From a bacterium (lineage in GTDB: Bacteria; Vulcanimicrobiota; Xenobia; Xenobiales; JADMJV01): 61,434 nt of DNA. Position 1 is the stretch's first letter. Every line of letters starts with the position of its first letter. A program made the translations under genes and the position numbers. Shown piece after piece: positions 1 to 7,903 of this stretch. The stretch covers positions 1 through 61,434 of the forward strand of contig JASBRJ010000178.1 of NCBI GenBank assembly GCA_030149525.1, written 5' to 3'. The notes beneath the pieces are model-generated. The model worked only from the letters and a program-made list of their open reading frames with translations. It searched no databases and was not told the origin of the DNA.

Positions 1-320
1 AAGTGACGTACTTTCGTCTTGGTTCGCTCAGGCACCCATTCCAGGCGGCGCAGACCGTTCAGGATAGAGCCTCTCACCACCGGCGTAGCGTAAGTTGAGA
101 ACTTGAAGCCACGCTCGGGCTCAAAAGCGTCGATAGCCTTGACCAAACCGAGCATGCCGTCTGAGATAAGGTCCTCTACCTCGGTTCCCTGGCGCAATTT
201 TCGCACAATTTTGTGGGCAAGCTTATAAACCAGCCCCTGATAGTGCAGCACCAGTTCTTCCTTGAGGTACGGATCCTCCGTCTCTTTATATTCTCGCCAG
301 ACCTCGGCGATGTCACTCAT
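1..320 (-). CDS. fliA: FliA/WhiG-family sigma factor, N-terminal part (cut by window edge)
   Basis: This is the start of a sigma-28 family RNA polymerase sigma factor. About 106 residues are visible, beginning MSDIAEVWREYKETEDPYL; the rest lies beyond base 1. The visible part covers regions 1.2 and 2. It has the conserved run 'DLISDGMLGLVKAIDAFEP', then 'GFKFSTYATPVVRGSILNGL' and 'LEWVPERTK', which matches the FliA signature of an extended FSTYA element followed by a W-V-P segment. The ATG at 318-320 is the only sensible start. In most bacteria FliA transcribes late flagellar and chemotaxis genes. Its place at the end of a flagellar rod gene block on the same strand fits that role. It is separated from the upstream secreted-protein gene by about 85 bases. 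Confidence 0.9.
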   Translation of the reverse strand, partial: MSDIAEVWREYKETEDPYLKEELVLHYQGLVYKLAHKIVRKLRQGTEVEDLISDGMLGLVKAIDAFEPERGFKFSTYATPVVRGSILNGLRRLEWVPERTKTKVRH

Positions 321-404
321 AATCGGTTTGTTCTACAGAAATAAGAAAAACCCATCTGTGGGAGGGCATTGTGTAGAGCCGAACGCCAAATCAGACAGAC
401 CAGG

Positions 405-962
405 CTATCTGTAAAGCCGAATCTTCTTGATCTTAGCGGTGGGCTTCAGTTCCGACTCGGGAATTTTCTGAAACTCGCCGTCTAACGGCTTCTTACCCTG
501 ATAGTCGCTCTTATCCAGGTGCAATTGCAGCCCCTCAAGATACTCGCTCTGGGCGAAAAGGCTATCGCTCACGTAGGTGTAGATGAGTTCACCACCGGGG
601 AAAGACCTGGCCGCCTCTCGCCACTCCGTTCCCACTCCGTAACCAGCTTCATGCCGCACCAGGGGACTCTCAATGATCAACTCATCGATGACGCCGGTAT
701 CGTCCAGACGAGCTTTTCCCACCGGCTTACCTTGATAGGAGAGCTTGAGGTAGGTCGTCTTGTAAGTCTCTCCCTCAGCCGATTCGGTTTCCACCACCTT
801 CTCATGAGTGAGTCCAGGCTCACCCGACGTTACCGGAGCCTTTTCACCCATCAGATAGTTGTACAGGCCTTGCTCGGTCATGCCGAGCGGGCGCTCTTCA
901 GCTAGAAGCGGTCCGGCAAAGAGCGCCATCATCACTACCAGCATCGTCAGTAAGTTCTTCAT
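405..962 (-). CDS. secreted protein of unknown function
   Basis: A 185-residue protein with a typical Sec signal peptide: Met-Lys, a hydrophobic core, and a likely cleavage after Leu-Ala-Glu near residue 22. The mature part is polar and looks mostly beta-stranded. It has a short 'LKLSYQGKPVGKARLDDTG' stretch and no cysteine. I do not recognise a family. A good ribosome site (AGGAAAAG) precedes the ATG. It lies 7 bases after the M28 peptidase gene and before the FliA-type sigma factor, so it is probably in their transcript. Whether it has a flagellar role is unknown. Confidence 0.75.
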   Translation of the reverse strand: MKNLLTMLVVMMALFAGPLLAEERPLGMTEQGLYNYLMGEKAPVTSGEPGLTHEKVVETESAEGETYKTTYLKLSYQGKPVGKARLDDTGVIDELIIESPLVRHEAGYGVGTEWREAARSFPGGELIYTYVSDSLFAQSEYLEGLQLHLDKSDYQGKKPLDGEFQKIPESELKPTAKIKKIRLYR

Positions 963-969
963 TCTTTTC

Positions 970-2553
970 CTACTCTCTGGAGAATCCGCTGGAAGGCAAA
1001 AACTCCGGCCTCTCCTTCTTTCTAGCCAACTCTTCTACCAGGGAGACAACCCACCCGCCTATCTGAGCCGTTCCTTCAAGATTCCAATCTTGCGACTGCA
1101 CGGCCAAGGAGTCGGTGGTTTGATGATAATGCCTGGCCCTGAACTGCTTACGCTTTTCCTTCACATTGACCGCAGGGTCGGCGGAGGTCGGTCCTTCAGT
1201 AGGCCATAAACCGGGGATCCCGGCTCGTGCAAAACTGAACTGATCGGAGCGAAAGAAGAACCCGTTCTCCTTGTCTAGCTCCGGGATGTAGCGAAGACCG
1301 ACCTTCTCTGCCGCAACCCGAGCGGTTTCATCAAGAGTCGATTGGTCGGCCCCGATGGCGTAGACATCTTTGGTGGGTCCCCAGATGTTGGTCATTTCAA
1401 GGTTGATATTGGCCCAGGCTTTCTCCTCCGGCATGGGAAGATGGGAGGCTAAAAAGCGTGACCCCCACAGCCCCTGTTCCTCGGCACTGACGGCCACGAA
1501 CATCAAATTCACGGGCAGTCGATTCTCCAATTGAGAAAAATGACGTGCCACCGCCAATAGGACAGCCGTTGCCGAGGTGTTGTCTACCACTCCGCTATAC
1601 GGCTCCCCTTGAGTCGACATACCGATATGATCGTAGTGAGCCGTTAGGATGATTGTTGGGGACGACTCGGGAGAATCTCCGGAGGCCGGCAAGACGGCAC
1701 CCACGTTGGAGGTCTTGACCGTTCGAAATGTGGGCTTCATGGCGAGGCTGAGATTGACTCCCAGCGGCACCGGCTTGAAGTCCTTCGTTTCAGCGCGGCT
1801 CAGAAGTTGAGCGTAGTCCACCCCTGCTTCTGCCACCACTTCCTTCACCACCGGCTCCGAGAGCCAGCCCTCGAAGGAACTCCCCATATATTCCGAGGGG
1901 ATAGTGAAACCCTCGGTCGTCCAGGAATTCCGCACCACGCCCCAACCGTAAGTAGCCCGCTTGTCGTTATGAATCAAAAGCACGCCTTTGGCCCCGAGTC
2001 TTGCAGCTTGCTCGTACTTGTAGGTCCATCGACCGTAATAGGTCATCTGAGTTCCCTCAAAGAAGCCGCCCTCTTCGTTCCCCGGCTCATTCACTTCCAC
2101 CAATAATATCTTGTCCTTAAGATCGACTCCCTTGATATCATCCCAGTTCCGTTCCGGTGCATCGATGAGGTATCCCCCATAGACCAATTCGCCGGTGATC
2201 CTGTCCGGCAAGTCCTGATGATTGGAAAACACCACAAAGTCTTGACCGTAGCTCAAATGAGGCGCTCCCTCTATCTCTAGTTGAGGACTCGGGTCAGGAG
2301 TACTGCCTAAAAGTTCAAACGGCTGATCGTAACCCTGCTCAAAAGCCGGCTGCAAGCCGAGTTCGCGAAACTCGGCCTCGATATACATTCGGGCCAACTC
2401 CAACCCGTCCGACCCTAGCCCCCGCCCTTCGAGCTTCGGATCGGCCAGGAATCGGATATGAGCTTCCAGTTCCGACTCAGAAATCGGTTGAGCGCCGACT
2501 GTCCAGGTGCTGACAACGAGGAGACTAAATATGAGGAAATCACGTAAAGACAT
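970..2553 (-). CDS. secreted M28-family zinc aminopeptidase with PA-type insert
   Basis: A secreted metallopeptidase of about 527 residues with an N-terminal signal peptide ending near 'TWTVGAQP'. The middle has a protease-associated-like segment around 'GVLLIHNDKRATYGWGV'. The M28 catalytic core follows: 'ILTAHYDHIGM' (zinc His and Asp), 'YSGVVDNTSATAVL' (bridging Asp), 'AVSAEEQGLWGSRFL' (Glu-Glu pair) and 'HYHQTTDSL' (last zinc His). The usual N-x-D-M zinc ligand position reads N-L-E-M here, a conservative Asp to Glu change. The ATG at 2553 is preferred over a GTG six bases earlier because AAGG sits at a better distance. It probably trims peptides in the periplasm or outside the cell. It follows flgJ by about 80 bases. 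Confidence 0.9.
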   Translation of the reverse strand: MSLRDFLIFSLLVVSTWTVGAQPISESELEAHIRFLADPKLEGRGLGSDGLELARMYIEAEFRELGLQPAFEQGYDQPFELLGSTPDPSPQLEIEGAPHLSYGQDFVVFSNHQDLPDRITGELVYGGYLIDAPERNWDDIKGVDLKDKILLVEVNEPGNEEGGFFEGTQMTYYGRWTYKYEQAARLGAKGVLLIHNDKRATYGWGVVRNSWTTEGFTIPSEYMGSSFEGWLSEPVVKEVVAEAGVDYAQLLSRAETKDFKPVPLGVNLSLAMKPTFRTVKTSNVGAVLPASGDSPESSPTIILTAHYDHIGMSTQGEPYSGVVDNTSATAVLLAVARHFSQLENRLPVNLMFVAVSAEEQGLWGSRFLASHLPMPEEKAWANINLEMTNIWGPTKDVYAIGADQSTLDETARVAAEKVGLRYIPELDKENGFFFRSDQFSFARAGIPGLWPTEGPTSADPAVNVKEKRKQFRARHYHQTTDSLAVQSQDWNLEGTAQIGGWVVSLVEELARKKERPEFLPSSGFSRE

Positions 2554-2633
2554 CTTCACTGCCTTTTACAGACAAACACAAAAATCCACCCCGAGTGGAG
2601 TGGATTCTTAAATCTGAAGCCTGTGTCTTGAAA

Positions 2634-2930
2634 TTACATCTGCTTCTTCATCTGCTCAAACATCATGCTGGCAAGACCGATACCGCCGTTTTGGGACCAG
2701 TCTTTGGCCCTCTCCTGGTCAAGCATATCAGCGAACTGGTCGGCTCCTTGACTGTTGCCGAACATACCGCCTTTAGGACCGGCTTGACGCATCTGCTTCA
2801 TCATCTGAGTCAGAAACATCTGTTCGAACTGTTGACATGCGTCTTGAAGCTTGGCTTCTTCTTTCGCCTTACCGGGGCCGGCAGCGGCTTGCTTGCTCGG
2901 CTCCAGTGGAGACATTCCTTCGATCATCAT
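2634..2930 (-). CDS. flgJ: FlgJ-type rod-binding protein (N-terminal domain only)
   Basis: A 98-residue protein that matches only the rod-binding half of FlgJ. Residues 25-95 have the family pattern 'ACQQFEQMFLTQMMKQMR' followed by a short Gly-rich loop and a helix ending 'GGIGLASMMFEQMKKQM'. There is no C-terminal muramidase, which is common outside the gammaproteobacteria. A peptidoglycan-cutting partner must be elsewhere. FlgJ chaperones assembly of the flagellar rod in the periplasm. The gene is 19 bases downstream of flgG with AGGAG ten bases before its ATG, so it is cotranscribed with the rod genes. Confidence 0.88.
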   Translation of the reverse strand: MMIEGMSPLEPSKQAAAGPGKAKEEAKLQDACQQFEQMFLTQMMKQMRQAGPKGGMFGNSQGADQFADMLDQERAKDWSQNGGIGLASMMFEQMKKQM

Positions 2931-2949
2931 TTAACTGTGGCTCCTTACG

Positions 2950-3729
2950 TTATCGGACCAGTTGGTTGCTCTGTTTCATCATCTCGTCAGCGGCAGAGAC
3001 GCCTTTTTGACTCATTTCGAAAGAGCGCTGAGCTTGAACGATGGAGATCATCTCTTCAACGATATTGATGTTCGACTTTTCGAGGTGTCCTTGAGCGAGA
3101 GCGCCCAGTCCTGCCGTCTTGTCTCCGGGGGTTCCTTCGACTTTAGAACCGGATACGTCGGTTTCTACGAAGAGGTTACCACCCACAGCTTTCAGACCGG
3201 AGGGGTTGAGGAACTTGGTCAGTTTGATCTGGCCGAGGGTCTCGGGCTTGCCGTCGGCACTCTCGTTGGAAACACCGGTCACTTCGCCGGAGGGGGAAAT
3301 CTTGATGTTGGAATAGTTGCTGGGGATGGTGATTCCCAGGCTGTGACCGGCCGAGGTGGTCACCTGATTGGTCTTACCGTTGTAGCGAAAATCACCGGCG
3401 CGAGTATAGGCCACTTTACCGTCGGGCATATTCACTTTGAAGAAGCCTTCGCCTTCGATTCCTACGTGGAACGGGTTTCCGGTCTTCTGCAAACCACCCT
3501 GAGTGAACAAGCGGTCGGTGGAGGTGGCACGAACACCCATACCGATCTGGGTTCCGCCGGTGGCTTCGGTGCCGGGCTCTTGCATAGTTGCGTAAAGAAG
3601 GTCCTCAAACGCTACGCTGGATTTCTTGTATCCGGTGGTCTGGTAGTTGGCCAGGTTGTTGGATACGTTGTCAATGTTCATCTGCTGGGCCATCATTCCG
3701 GAAGCCGCAGTGTAAAGTGCTCTCATCAT
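2950..3729 (-). CDS. flgG: flagellar distal rod protein FlgG
   Basis: A 259-residue protein, the usual length for FlgG. It begins with the rod/hook family N-terminus 'ALYTAASGMMAQQMNIDNVS' followed by N-N-L-A-N. It ends with the FlgG C-terminal helix, including 'LEKSNINIVEEMISIVQAQR' and then S-F-E. The middle has 'GEGFFKVNMPDGKVAYTRAG', typical of distal rod protein. FlgG polymerises into the distal rod that crosses peptidoglycan and the outer membrane. Two ATG codons are adjacent at the start; GGAGG lies upstream. It is between the flgF-like gene and flgJ on the same strand. Confidence 0.96.
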   Translation of the reverse strand: MMRALYTAASGMMAQQMNIDNVSNNLANYQTTGYKKSSVAFEDLLYATMQEPGTEATGGTQIGMGVRATSTDRLFTQGGLQKTGNPFHVGIEGEGFFKVNMPDGKVAYTRAGDFRYNGKTNQVTTSAGHSLGITIPSNYSNIKISPSGEVTGVSNESADGKPETLGQIKLTKFLNPSGLKAVGGNLFVETDVSGSKVEGTPGDKTAGLGALAQGHLEKSNINIVEEMISIVQAQRSFEMSQKGVSAADEMMKQSNQLVR

Positions 3730-3783
3730 AAGCTGTTAGTTCTCCTCCACGCTAATTGAACTCTAGTCAGTAGTGTACGCTAT

Positions 3784-4551
3784 TTATCGAACTCTTCCAA
3801 GTTCGGAAACGGCTTTTTGCAGTCGCTGGTCGTTGGCCGACAGTGCTTTCTGGTTGGCCTCGAAGTTTCTCATCACTTGCATAAGGCCCACCATCTCTTG
3901 CAGGGCGTTGACGTTGGACATCTCCAAGAAGCCTTGTTTGATGTGAAAATCGTTGCTGGCACGAACTTTGGGAGTGCCGGCCTGGAACGCTGTGCTTCCG
4001 GCCCGCTTCATATCTTCGGAATCTTCGAAGACGCTGACCAGGATTCGGTCGACCTGCTTACCGTCAACCGATACCACACCGTTGTCGGAAACTTTGAAAT
4101 CGCTACCGGTGGCCCGGATAGGACCGTTGTGGCCCATCAGTTGGGAACCGTCGGGGGTCACCAGAAAGCCCTGGTTGTTGAGGCGGAACTTACCGGCACG
4201 GGTGAATTCGATGCCACGAGAAGTCTTGATGGTGAAAAGGCCTTTGCCGTTGTCGTCCAGGGCCAGGTCGAAAGCGCTTCCGGTCTCTTTCAGAGCACCC
4301 TGGCTCAGGTGAGCCACCGACTTGTGATGAAGGTCGGAGCTGGTTTGCAGTTGGTGACCGGACATGGTCTCGCTGGAAGTCTGCTCCATTCCACTGGCTT
4401 CTCTGTCCAGGATCTCGGTGAAAGAACTGATGACCAGTCCTTCTTTTCGGAATCCAACGGTGCTGGCGTTGGCGAGGTTGTTCGCGATGACGTCCTGCTT
4501 TACAGACATCGCCATCATTCCTTGGGTTGCAGACTTAAAACCGTCGAGCAT
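3784..4551 (-). CDS. flgF: flagellar proximal rod protein FlgF-like
   Basis: A 255-residue rod/hook family protein, paralogous to the FlgG next to it. The N-terminus has 'SVKQDVIANNLANASTVGFR' and the C-terminus has 'QGFLEMSNVNALQEMVGLMQ'. The middle is more divergent than FlgG ('GKGLFTIKTSRGIEFTRAG'). Gene order FlgF-FlgG-FlgJ and the lower conservation favour FlgF over a second FlgG. It forms part of the proximal rod. It appears to begin a transcription unit: the preceding 234 bases up to the FlhB-like gene hold no gene. AGGAGG lies rather far (about 12 bases) from the ATG. Confidence 0.88.
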   Translation of the reverse strand: MLDGFKSATQGMMAMSVKQDVIANNLANASTVGFRKEGLVISSFTEILDREASGMEQTSSETMSGHQLQTSSDLHHKSVAHLSQGALKETGSAFDLALDDNGKGLFTIKTSRGIEFTRAGKFRLNNQGFLVTPDGSQLMGHNGPIRATGSDFKVSDNGVVSVDGKQVDRILVSVFEDSEDMKRAGSTAFQAGTPKVRASNDFHIKQGFLEMSNVNALQEMVGLMQVMRNFEANQKALSANDQRLQKAVSELGRVR

Positions 4552-4785
4552 CTTTTATGTGTCCTCCTGACCTTTTTCGGCTGCTTTATCTTAGACGAAT
4601 AACTTCTCTGATTCCAGCAGCATGCCTTTGCTGTTACATTTTTTTTACAACTTCGGCATCAAGTGTCTTCTGTTTTCTTGACCTTAGTGTACCGAGGCAA
4701 CCTGATCGTCTATTGTCGAAGTTGTTACAAGGATGTTAACAGTTGCGACCCAAGTGGTCGAAAACCCCGAATCCCGGCTTGATCG

Positions 4786-5202
4786 TCACTCTTCCACATC
4801 GTCCATGGTGTATTCCACCTCGGAGGCCGCCCCCAGGTCCTCATCCTCGGAGAGAATATCGTCGTAGCGACTCTCCCACTCCGCATTAAGCTCTTGAGCA
4901 AATTCAATAACCGCGGTCATGAGTTGATAGACTTCGGGCGGAACATCGGTAGCACCAGTCTGCTCCGACATGAGTTGCTCGACTCTATCATGATCTTTCT
5001 CCACCGTGAGACCGTGAGACTGGGCTTCGGCGATCAGTCGCTCCGCCTCCACTCCTGTGGCCACCTTCACAATCTCATGGGTGCCGTCTTCGTTCTGTCG
5101 GATGGCGATAGCTTTCTTGGGTCCGCCCTCCCCTTCCGACCCTTCCTCGAAACCTTCGTCGAAGGCGTCTTGCCAGGCATCTTGCCACTTAGGCTTGGAC
5201 AT
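4786..5202 (-). CDS. stand-alone FlhB C-terminal-domain protein (EscU/YscU-like)
   Basis: A 138-residue cytosolic protein resembling the C-terminal switch domain of the flagellar export protein FlhB, without its membrane part. Diagnostic pieces are 'PKKAIAIRQNEDGTHEIVKV', 'EAERLIAEAQSHGLTVEKD' and 'DVPPEVYQLMTAVIEFAQEL', which match FlhB-CC in order. The NPTH self-cleavage motif is absent. Homologues such as the Bacillus YlqH type sit next to fliK, as here. The acidic tail (about residues 110-138) is an addition. It overlaps the end of the fliK-like gene by 14 bases. GGAG eight bases before the ATG supports the start. It probably tunes export specificity, but this is inferred from family and position. 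Confidence 0.82.
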   Translation of the reverse strand: MSKPKWQDAWQDAFDEGFEEGSEGEGGPKKAIAIRQNEDGTHEIVKVATGVEAERLIAEAQSHGLTVEKDHDRVEQLMSEQTGATDVPPEVYQLMTAVIEFAQELNAEWESRYDDILSEDEDLGAASEVEYTMDDVEE

Positions 5203-6649
5203 CGTAGCGCTCCATGGTATCGAAATCTGTGTGCTCTACCAATTCCCGCTTCCCCCCATGAGGTCGAAAGACGGTGCGAAAGTTTCCTTGCTCCCAGCCG
5301 AGAGCCGTGATTCGCTCAGCCAGAGCGGGCAGATATCCCACGGCAAAGCGGCGCACATCCTCGGAGGCCGTGCCCAGAAAAACACTGGCTTTTCCCCTTC
5401 GAATTTCCACCATGAAGTGCAATTCGCCCATCCCGTCGGTGTTGACCACGAACTCAACTCGCATATCCTGAGGGTTGATGACGCGATTCCCCTCGCCGTC
5501 CTCGGTATACTCCAGCCACACCTCGGCGGGATCGGGATGAACGGGAAGTTGAAGGTAGTAGTAGCCCAGATTGCTCTCAGGCTTGGCGCTATTGATAAGC
5601 TTCTGGGCCTCCAGATTCTCCTCCAGGCTTCTCATGAGAGAGAGCAGTTCCTCACCGCCGATCCCTTCCTTGGCGCAACGTTCTCTCATTCGCTGAAGAA
5701 TAGCCGCAAAATCCCATTCTTCCCCACCCCCGTAACCTAAGGGTCCAAGATTCAGCTCGATACCGGTCTGCTTAGCCATGCCTTTGAGATTCTTGGAGTT
5801 CTGGGCTTGATGCTGAGGGTTATTGCGAGTGGGAGGCTCCATCATCATCTTCCCCAGCCCTTTCTGAACCTCACCGATCATCTTGTTGAGGTCTTTGGCA
5901 GCGATGTGAGTGGTCTCCACCATTTTCTTCAACTCGGTGTTGAGGGAGACCATCTGCATCCCCACCTGTGGATTGTTGCTCAAGAAATTGGAGAGAACCG
6001 ACACATTCTGAGGAGTGACAGGTAACTGGCTGTTCTGCAGAAAGCTGGTGGCAGCCACCCGGCTTTGCATGGGAGCCGCCTGAGTCTGACCAGGTCCTTG
6101 AGGAGTGGCCGACTGAGCCATCACTTGCTTCATCTGAGTGAAATTCTCTTTGGTCAGGGGGATTTTCAGCTCCACCATATTCTTGGCCAGCTCCATATTG
6201 GCGCTATCGGCCGGCATCTTCATACTGGTGAGTTGAGTGGACAGATCACTCATGGTCATTTTCGTGGTGGGGGTTTGGAGCAGCTTCAGATGAATCTGGC
6301 CTTGATTCTCCCCTTTGACCTGGAGCTGGATGGTGTCACCAACCTTGAGCGGCAGGCGAGACTGAGCCTTCAGCATCTGGTCTCCCAGATTCAGGGTGTA
6401 CTGACCGTTCTGAAAGCCCGCCACCTTCCCATGAATGGTGTTCCCCGGGCGGAACATCCCCGAACTCATCCCTTCAGGAAGGCGGAGCATCACTCCGGGG
6501 GGCTGACCTCCTCGGGTGGCGGGCGGAGAAAAGGGCGTTCTCCCCTGAGGGGCGGTGGGGCCGCTAGGCATCCGACTGTTAGTGGCGAGCCCTTGCTTAA
6601 ACTTGGCAAGCCCGGTGTTCATCATGGCTTGCTGACCTACTCTATCCAT
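5189..6649 (-). CDS. fliK: FliK-like flagellar hook-length control protein
   Basis: A 486-residue protein. The first 75 residues are Pro/Gln/Gly-rich and disordered. A short beta domain follows (about residues 80-130, 'GKVAGFQNGQYTLNLGDQML'), then a Gln/Met/Asn-rich linker. The C-terminal 130 residues look like the FliK C-domain: 'YYYLQLPVHPDPAEVWLEY', then 'RVEFVVNTDGMGELHFMVEI' and 'ALAERITALGWEQGNFRTVF'. FliK measures hook length and flips export specificity through FlhB. The adjacent FlhB-domain gene supports this. GGAAGG lies before the ATG. Confidence is limited by the usual divergence of FliK. Confidence 0.8.
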   Translation of the reverse strand: MDRVGQQAMMNTGLAKFKQGLATNSRMPSGPTAPQGRTPFSPPATRGGQPPGVMLRLPEGMSSGMFRPGNTIHGKVAGFQNGQYTLNLGDQMLKAQSRLPLKVGDTIQLQVKGENQGQIHLKLLQTPTTKMTMSDLSTQLTSMKMPADSANMELAKNMVELKIPLTKENFTQMKQVMAQSATPQGPGQTQAAPMQSRVAATSFLQNSQLPVTPQNVSVLSNFLSNNPQVGMQMVSLNTELKKMVETTHIAAKDLNKMIGEVQKGLGKMMMEPPTRNNPQHQAQNSKNLKGMAKQTGIELNLGPLGYGGGEEWDFAAILQRMRERCAKEGIGGEELLSLMRSLEENLEAQKLINSAKPESNLGYYYLQLPVHPDPAEVWLEYTEDGEGNRVINPQDMRVEFVVNTDGMGELHFMVEIRRGKASVFLGTASEDVRRFAVGYLPALAERITALGWEQGNFRTVFRPHGGKRELVEHTDFDTMERYDVQA

Positions 6650-6745
6650 ACGCCTTCCATTCTACGACAACGACTTAAAATCAGCCATTTCGGGGATGCT
6701 ACGAAGATTTTAACAGATTTGACGGTTCGACGTTGCGGAATATCT

Positions 6746-7576
6746 TCAGGATTTCGACGAAAGTCTCTTCCAGGCCACAAATCCGGGCAGACAGAATCCA
6801 AGACTGTTGAGGGTCCCATGGACGGCATACATGGACGGAATGGTGGCCCAGGCTACGGGAAAATAATGGCGCCATCCGTAGATTGTTGCCAGAACCATTC
6901 CCCCTGCCAACGCCACTCCCCCGAGCACAAAAAGGCTCCGAGCCACCCGAGGCATCGGCTCCCGGATTGCCCACCTCAGTTGCCCCAGGCTGACGGTGAA
7001 AGCGGAGAGAGCGAGAAGGGTGACCGAAACCGTCTCTATCCAGACGGGCATATTCATCTGAGAAGTTGTAATCCCAACGGCTACCAGCGGCACTCCTAGG
7101 ATGACGCCCCAGACGGCGCCTCGAAAAACCGGCCTCAAAGCTTGACGTTCCAGCCAAAGTCCCGTAAGCCGAGGCAAGGCAAATCCCGCGTAATGAAAAT
7201 GGACTCCAGTCAAGAGAACGATAATTCCCGAGAAGCCCATAGGCTGGAACTTGGCCTGATCGAACAGAGCCCAAACTCCTCCCACCGGAAGATAAGCCAG
7301 GGCCGCTATCCGAGCAAGGTTCGACAACTCCCAGTCCGGTTTCTTGAGAAACCCCAGAACTTCACGCCCAGCCCGAAGACCGATAACAAACATCCACGGA
7401 AGCGCCGCCCAAACGGCAAACGTTCCTCCGAAAACACTCGCTCCGAAAAGAGTTGCAGCAACCAAACAAACCCACCGGCGACGACCCAGCCACCAACTCT
7501 CCTCCAAGGAGAAGGCCAAGCAAACCACCAGAGGGGCCAAGGCTAGAATAAGCCGGACATAATCCTCACTGAACAC
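6746..7576 (-). CDS. YndJ-like integral membrane protein
   Basis: A protein of about 276 residues with eight or so hydrophobic segments and few loops. The segment 'IIVLLTGVHFHYAGFALPRL' is characteristic of the YndJ family, with paired His residues in a membrane helix that might bind a metal or haem. Function in that family is unknown. The start is a GTG with GAGGA six bases upstream. The gene follows a long leader on the same strand that ends in an intrinsic-terminator-like hairpin (see 7577-7877), so it may be controlled by attenuation. It ends about 100 bases before the fliK-like gene. Confidence 0.72.
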   Translation of the reverse strand: MFSEDYVRLILALAPLVVCLAFSLEESWWLGRRRWVCLVAATLFGASVFGGTFAVWAALPWMFVIGLRAGREVLGFLKKPDWELSNLARIAALAYLPVGGVWALFDQAKFQPMGFSGIIVLLTGVHFHYAGFALPRLTGLWLERQALRPVFRGAVWGVILGVPLVAVGITTSQMNMPVWIETVSVTLLALSAFTVSLGQLRWAIREPMPRVARSLFVLGGVALAGGMVLATIYGWRHYFPVAWATIPSMYAVHGTLNSLGFCLPGFVAWKRLSSKS

Positions 7577-7877
7577 GGAACGTCCTCATTGGCGAACCAG
7601 ATTCGAGCCGTCCACGAATCTTCCGCCAAACCAAAAAGAGCCCCTAAACAGGGGCTCGCAAGGCTCTTTGCCGGGTCGGGCGGACAACATCGACCAGGCG
7701 ACCTCGGCGAGACGGCAGGTGGGGCCGCCGGCTCGCTATGTGTCTTCATCCTACCCCTACGGGAGTTTGGAAGACCCGTTTGGGTCGGACCGGTCTGGGG
7801 AGCAGAAACATCGGGATTCTTAGACCAGTCCACCGAAACGATGCTGAGAACCTGTCTCAGCCCTCTCAGATTAAAGA
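7577..7877 (-). ncRNA. structured 5' leader of the yndJ-like gene
   Basis: About 300 bases with no credible gene. Read on the minus strand, it contains a series of hairpins: CTGAGA...TCTCAG near 7845-7860, GACCC-AAAC-GGGTC near 7773-7786, a terminator-like hairpin at 7633-7657, and GATTCG...CGAATC at 7600-7620 just before the start codon. A string of stems ending in a terminator 57 bases before a gene is the plan of a riboswitch or attenuator leader. It does not match a riboswitch class I know by eye. The call is inference from base pairing only. Confidence 0.4.
7633..7657 (-). terminator. intrinsic terminator or attenuator with an alternative stem
   Basis: On the minus strand, GAGCCCCT-gttt-AGGGGCTC forms a perfect 8-bp hairpin followed directly by TTTTT. 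An overlapping perfect 8-bp stem can form instead: AAAGAGCC (complement of 7662-7669) with GGCTCTTT (complement of 7635-7642). That stem uses the 3' arm of the terminator. The two folds exclude each other, as in terminator/antiterminator switches. It lies about 250 bases after the ABC-F gene and 57 bases before the yndJ-like start. Confidence 0.7.
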
Positions 7878-7901
7878 ATTATTGACACTTATGTCAATAA
7901 T
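7878..7901. repeat. 24-base perfect inverted repeat after the ABC-F gene
   Basis: ATTATTGACA and TGTCAATAAT form 10-bp perfect arms around a 4-base loop. It begins two bases after the ABC-F stop codon. On the minus strand it is followed by TTCTTTAATC, so it may end the hflX-ABC-F transcript. The core TTGACAnnnnTGTCAA also looks like a TetR/MarR-type operator. The sequence alone does not decide between a terminator and a repressor site. Confidence 0.55.
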
Positions 7902-7903
7902 AC

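Noticed and set aside
2962-4602. Long open frames on the plus strand opposite flgG and flgF
   Set aside because: They mirror highly conserved rod genes, have no ribosome sites and no domain resemblance. They are shadows of codon use.
7543-7833. 96-codon minus-strand frame upstream of the yndJ-like gene
   Set aside because: It crosses the terminator hairpin and the start of the real gene, and its Pro/Ser/Cys-rich sequence has no protein-like features.
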